DNA of 17,315 nucleotides. It comes from CAZTZL01 sp964537715 (lineage in GTDB: Bacteria > Zhuqueibacterota > QNDG01 > DSAB01). The stretch covers positions 1 through 17,315 of the forward strand of contig CAZIAH010000090.1 in assembly GCA_964537715.1 (NCBI GenBank), in the 5' to 3' direction. A program made the translations under genes and the position numbers. Numbering within the stretch: the first letter of the stretch is position 1; the number at the start of each line of letters is the position of its first letter. Shown here piece by piece: positions 13,766 through 17,315 of this stretch. The notes below the pieces were generated by a model. The model was not told where the DNA came from, made no database searches, and saw nothing but the letters and a program-made list of their open reading frames with translations.

Positions 13766-16123
13766 CTAAAACTGAATGGTATAACCCATACTGAATTCGG
13801 GAAAATAATTGAGTCCCATGCCATAAAATTTATCGCCGCCATAATAAAGATACATCCAGACATTGCGTCTTGCCCAGAAAAGAAGATTGCCAAGCGTTAC
13901 ATTCATATAGACCGCATCCGCTCCCAGAAAATCCGCCAAATCCTTCCCAAATCCTTTCCGCAGACGTTTCTTGATTCCGAGATCCAGTCGCATTCCAAAA
14001 GGAATTCGTGCATTGTTTTTCCGATTGGTTACATAAGTCGGGTACCAGGCGATATTATTGTTTACAGGATCATAATAATAATAGGATTTCATTGCTGTTT
14101 CAAGGGTCTTCGGGATTCCTGTGAAAAATCGAAATGTTCCGCTGTAGGACAAGACCGGCGTCATTTGATGCTGAATCACAACCTTGAAAGAATGTGTTCT
14201 GTCATAATCAAAAAGCAACCTTTCTCCATTCATAATATGAGGAAAGGATCGATACGCCCGACTCCAGCCGTAACTCAACCATCCGGAAAATCCCTGCCAA
14301 TTCCCCTTCCACATCAATTCAAATCCATAGGCTTCTCCTGTCCCTGCCTTGATTTGATCAGAAAATCCAAAGGCTTCCATCTGGCTCAAATTATAATCCA
14401 GTGTGTACGTTCGTGTAATGTCTTTATAATACAGATCGAGAGACAGGGTCGCATGCGGTCCCAGTTCTTTCTCCAAACCCAGTATCGTATGGATCGATTC
14501 ACTGGGCGACCTGTCCTTGAGTGGATAATAATAGTCCAGATATTGGCTGATTTCATATTCCTGAGAATTGATACTGACAATAAACTGGGAATACCGTCCC
14601 CAGGCCGCTTTCAGTTTGTATCCATTAGACAGATGGAGGATTCCGTTGAGCCTGGGCTCCAGGGTCAATTGATCCATGTCACTGTATTGCGTTGCACGCA
14701 CTCCTGCCCGCAGAATCAAAGGACCGGCAATCCATTTTTCCTCAAAATAACCGGCCAGCAACCTCGGTTTTCGAATCGCCGCACCATTCCCGAAATTATT
14801 CAGGCGTATGTCATTGGAAAAATAATATCGACTCGCTTCCACGCCTGCTGTCCAAGTATGTGCTGGATGAATCATCCAGTCCAGGCTGATTTTGGCACTC
14901 AAATCACGAATGCTGTTTCGTATATCGGTTTTATAATACAATTTAATGGATTCATTATTGTCCTCCGGTGCATATTCAAAATCGAGTATCATGTCGTTCC
15001 TGGCCGAGAAAAAGGAACCTGAAAATTGACTTTTCAGAAAAAGATTGGGTGTGAGTATAGTTTTGAGTATGACCGTTGCTGCCTGGTTATGCCACCGGTC
15101 CTTCATGACAAGATCGTAATCATCAAAGATATCCGTATCAAAAGAGGTGGCAAAGTAGGATGAAAACCTGGCAAAACTGTAGTCCAGGTCATCAGTGGAA
15201 TGAAACACGCGCAGACTCAATCGATTGTGATTGTTGATTTTCCAGTTTAACGTGACATTCATATCGTAAAAATAACTGGGAGAATATAAAAGATACCGCG
15301 AAATCAGATCATAATACATCCGTCCGGATACCATCATGGTGGCATTCTTGCTGACCGGAAAATCAAAAACCACATTGGTACTGGTTAAAGAGGGATAGAT
15401 TTCTCCGTGCAACGCGTCACTGTTCCCTTCACGCGTGCTGATATAAAGAACGGATGCATTCCGGCCCCCGTATTCAGCGCCAAATCCTCCCACCATCATC
15501 TCAACATCTTTGACCGCATAAAGATTAAAAATTCCCGAACCCGACACAAAATGATAGGGATTGTAAATGGTCACGCCATCAAGCAGGATCAGATTTTCGC
15601 CGGGTTCTCCCCCGCGAACCGTATATAAAGGTGAGATCGGATCGACCGGTTCCACACCGGGCAAATGTTTCAATGCATTGAAAATGTCTCCGCGCTTCGT
15701 AGGAATGGACGCAATGGCCTGGGGCGTCATTTTTAGATGGCTGGTTTCCACGCTCAAATCCGCTATTTCAGACCGTTGACCGGTGATCACAATATTCTCC
15801 ACTTCCACTGCAACCGGCTGTAATGCAATATCGGGGATGACCAGACTGCTTTCTGTAAGATCCACTGAAACAACTCTGGGGGCATATCCGATATGGGTTA
15901 ACACCAGTTGATGTTTGCCCGGCGACAAACCGACGATTCTGAAGAGCCCATGCACATCCGTGGCCGCACCAAGGGTGGTGCCCTGAACGAGAACGTTCAC
16001 ACCGATCAATGTTTCTTTGGAGGTTTGATCCACCACATACCCGGAAACGGTTCTCGATGAAGCCGCCCGAAGACTGGAAATCATCATAAAGCTGATTATA
16101 AGCAGAAACGCACGACTCTTCAT
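13766..16123 (-). CDS. TonB-dependent outer-membrane receptor with carboxypeptidase-regulatory-like domain
   Basis: A 785-residue outer-membrane transporter powered by TonB. Residues 1-20 form a signal peptide. A CarboxypepD_reg-like beta-sandwich covers about 25-107 (VSGYVVDQTSKETLIGVNV, GLFRIVGLSPGKHQL), and VENIVITGQ follows at 107-115. The plug spans about 125-235 (LPGVEPVDPISPLYTVRGG, LDGVTIYNPYH, GGFGAEYGGRNASVL). The remainder is a barrel ending in MGYTIQF with a terminal phenylalanine, the usual assembly signal. ATG at 16123 overlaps the stop of the preceding gene (ATGA); a longer frame from 16237 would put 38 unsuitable residues before the signal peptide. The ligand cannot be inferred; no siderophore, cobalamin or glycan genes are adjacent. 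Confidence 0.94.
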   Translation of the reverse strand: MKSRAFLLIISFMMISSLRAASSRTVSGYVVDQTSKETLIGVNVLVQGTTLGAATDVHGLFRIVGLSPGKHQLVLTHIGYAPRVVSVDLTESSLVIPDIALQPVAVEVENIVITGQRSEIADLSVETSHLKMTPQAIASIPTKRGDIFNALKHLPGVEPVDPISPLYTVRGGEPGENLILLDGVTIYNPYHFVSGSGIFNLYAVKDVEMMVGGFGAEYGGRNASVLYISTREGNSDALHGEIYPSLTSTNVVFDFPVSKNATMMVSGRMYYDLISRYLLYSPSYFYDMNVTLNWKINNHNRLSLRVFHSTDDLDYSFARFSSYFATSFDTDIFDDYDLVMKDRWHNQAATVILKTILTPNLFLKSQFSGSFFSARNDMILDFEYAPEDNNESIKLYYKTDIRNSIRDLSAKISLDWMIHPAHTWTAGVEASRYYFSNDIRLNNFGNGAAIRKPRLLAGYFEEKWIAGPLILRAGVRATQYSDMDQLTLEPRLNGILHLSNGYKLKAAWGRYSQFIVSINSQEYEISQYLDYYYPLKDRSPSESIHTILGLEKELGPHATLSLDLYYKDITRTYTLDYNLSQMEAFGFSDQIKAGTGEAYGFELMWKGNWQGFSGWLSYGWSRAYRSFPHIMNGERLLFDYDRTHSFKVVIQHQMTPVLSYSGTFRFFTGIPKTLETAMKSYYYYDPVNNNIAWYPTYVTNRKNNARIPFGMRLDLGIKKRLRKGFGKDLADFLGADAVYMNVTLGNLLFWARRNVWMYLYYGGDKFYGMGLNYFPEFSMGYTIQF

Positions 16124-17223
16124 AACTGAAATCCCACTGAAACCATCACACCACCATCCAGACAATAATTTCTGGAATAAATATAGTTGAATGACTCGAA
16201 AAATCCCACTCCCAGAACAAGGCTTTTCTGCTTCCACACGATTTGCTGACGAGCAGAGAGTTCCAGAATCACTGCATCATACCATTTGTGTTTTACGGAT
16301 TCCGTATCATGCCAGCGATTGAATCCGATCAGCCCCATCCCTGTGAACAGCAACCTGTAATTCGGCGTTAGAAAATGGGAAATGCGTTCATTGATGAGGG
16401 CATATTCAATGGATTCAAACGCATCCCCGTGACGATATCGAAGAAAAAGTCCCCCCTGTCGAAATGTCCAGTTTCTGACAGGAACAGGTGAAACTTCGAC
16501 CTGAATATCGGCCACTCGATCGCGGAAGCCGTATCCGTATGCCCCCTGTACCATCAATTGAAGTGTTTTTTCGGAAATGGACGTCTCGGAAAAGCAACCA
16601 CATCCGGAGAGCCGACCTGAATTTCCGAATTGACTGTCCAGATCCTTGAATAATGTCTCTCTCCATTGAGTGATGATGGCAGCAAATCCTTTTTCAATCT
16701 TATGACCGAATAACGGTTTTCGCAAATAGCATTCATGGTAAAAATATCCTGCAGGCACACAAATACTGTCCGATGTGCATCTTTCGATTTGAACTTTGGA
16801 ATTCAATTGATAGTGCGGATAAACAAGACTTCCGGACGGTTCGTCCAGTCTCAGTGTCAATAAAGAAACCTGCAGAGAGGCCCCTTTGGAAGGGCTGTCC
16901 ATGATGCAATATTGTTTCAGGAAATCCACTACCGGGGGATGACTTTGAATGAGTAAATCCACAGGCACAAAAGCCCAGCGATTTCTTTCGCTGATTTTTA
17001 AAACAGCACCTGGGACATTTCTGTTGTCTTTTATTTCAGCAATACGGATGGAGAGTGGCTGCGGCGGATCAGGGCCGGACAATTCAACAGTCAATGTATC
17101 CTGTATAAATTGTTCAATGATGCCTGCCTTGCATTCTGATACAGAAAAAGACAGACACAGAATCAACAGTCCTGTGATCAGGATTGACAGAAATTTAAAT
17201 TTTGGCAATTTTATACTTAACAA
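16120..17223 (-). CDS. exported protein of unknown function, possible outer-membrane barrel
   Basis: Up to 367 residues from TTG at 17223, or slightly fewer from TTG at 17208. A signal peptide is clear (KLPKFKFLSILITGLLILCLSFS, cleavage likely near SECKA). Residues ~40-210 are mixed, and the last ~130 residues show alternating aromatic and polar strands (NYRLLFTGMGLIGFNRW, LVLGVGFFESFNYIYS) ending in VSVGFQL, as in outer-membrane beta-barrel proteins. I do not recognise the family. No ATG precedes the signal peptide, and the reading frame stays open to the window edge at 17315, through the flanking repeat, so the true start might lie beyond. Its stop overlaps the receptor start, which indicates co-expression. 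Confidence 0.7.
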   Translation of the reverse strand: MLSIKLPKFKFLSILITGLLILCLSFSVSECKAGIIEQFIQDTLTVELSGPDPPQPLSIRIAEIKDNRNVPGAVLKISERNRWAFVPVDLLIQSHPPVVDFLKQYCIMDSPSKGASLQVSLLTLRLDEPSGSLVYPHYQLNSKVQIERCTSDSICVPAGYFYHECYLRKPLFGHKIEKGFAAIITQWRETLFKDLDSQFGNSGRLSGCGCFSETSISEKTLQLMVQGAYGYGFRDRVADIQVEVSPVPVRNWTFRQGGLFLRYRHGDAFESIEYALINERISHFLTPNYRLLFTGMGLIGFNRWHDTESVKHKWYDAVILELSARQQIVWKQKSLVLGVGFFESFNYIYSRNYCLDGGVMVSVGFQL

Positions 17224-17230
17224 ATCCGCT

Positions 17231-17266
17231 ATTTTACTACGCCCTGGATGGATATTCTGGGCGATC
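17231..17266. repeat. right copy of the ~36-bp direct repeat flanking the receptor cassette
   Basis: Same sequence order as 12891-12928: ATTTTAC, ACGCCC, GGATGGATATTCTG and GCGATC, in the same orientation, with a few substitutions and a short length difference near the left end. CGCCC and GGGCG arms can pair. It lies just upstream of the first gene of the cassette. Confidence 0.75.
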
Positions 17267-17315
17267 GAAAATATTAATTTTTTAAAACTGGCAAACGCTG
17301 AATCCAGGTTATTCC

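Noticed and set aside
13739..15022. 427-codon open frame on the plus strand opposite the TonB receptor gene.
   Set aside because: It lies within the coding sequence of a clear receptor and shows low-complexity, family-less translation.
1..17315. tRNA or rRNA genes, CRISPR arrays, transposase genes and integrases.
   Set aside because: None was recognised on either strand by eye; a dedicated RNA and mobile-element search was not possible.

Overview
All recognisable genes in this 17.3-kb window lie on the minus strand, so the window reads biologically from right to left. The likely source is an anaerobic or facultatively anaerobic Gram-negative bacterium. A TonB-dependent receptor with an N-terminal carboxypeptidase-regulatory-like domain, next to a lipoprotein of apparent DUF4249 type, points to the Bacteroidota/Chlorobiota/Calditrichota-like (FCB) assemblage. 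The exact phylum cannot be fixed from sequence alone. TTG and GTG start codons recur.

Region A (17315-12932) is an outer-membrane cassette of three tightly packed genes: a secreted or outer-membrane protein of unknown function, a TonB-dependent receptor and a DUF4249-like lipoprotein. A ~36-bp imperfect direct repeat flanks it on both sides. Region B (12852-12505) is a one-gene unit for a 60-residue two-helix membrane protein, with a near-consensus sigma70 promoter and a hairpin terminator.

Region C (12396-7011) is a redox-controlled operon: rex, hydB, hydG, hydD, hydA and a hydrogenase maturation protease. It encodes a cytoplasmic group 3b-type NAD(P)-linked [NiFe] hydrogenase (sulfhydrogenase). 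A Rex operator stands in front of rex. Most junctions overlap, but a 210-bp gap between hydG and hydD holds a 14-bp tandem repeat and a 22-bp perfect palindrome.

Region D (6932-4784) is a separately transcribed NuoL/EchA-like ion-translocating subunit, preceded by a consensus promoter and a ~300-nt leader. Region E (4435-1) is a second operon with its own strong promoter and a second Rex-like operator. It encodes a second HydB/HydG-like pair, a four-cluster ferredoxin, and NuoH-, NuoB-, NuoC- and NuoD-like subunits of a group 4 hydrogenase or hydrogenase-related membrane complex. The last gene runs off the left edge just before the first metal-binding CxxC motif would appear.

The central idea is that a sulfhydrogenase-type NAD(P)H/Fe-S module (HydB-HydG) appears twice: once on a soluble group 3b hydrogenase and once on an Ech/complex I-like membrane core. 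Both operons carry Rex boxes. This suggests an NADH/NAD+-controlled pair of enzymes that exchange electrons between pyridine nucleotides, ferredoxin and H2, with the membrane version coupled to ion translocation through the NuoL-like protein. The parts are recognised from sequence; the assembled complex and its direction are inference.
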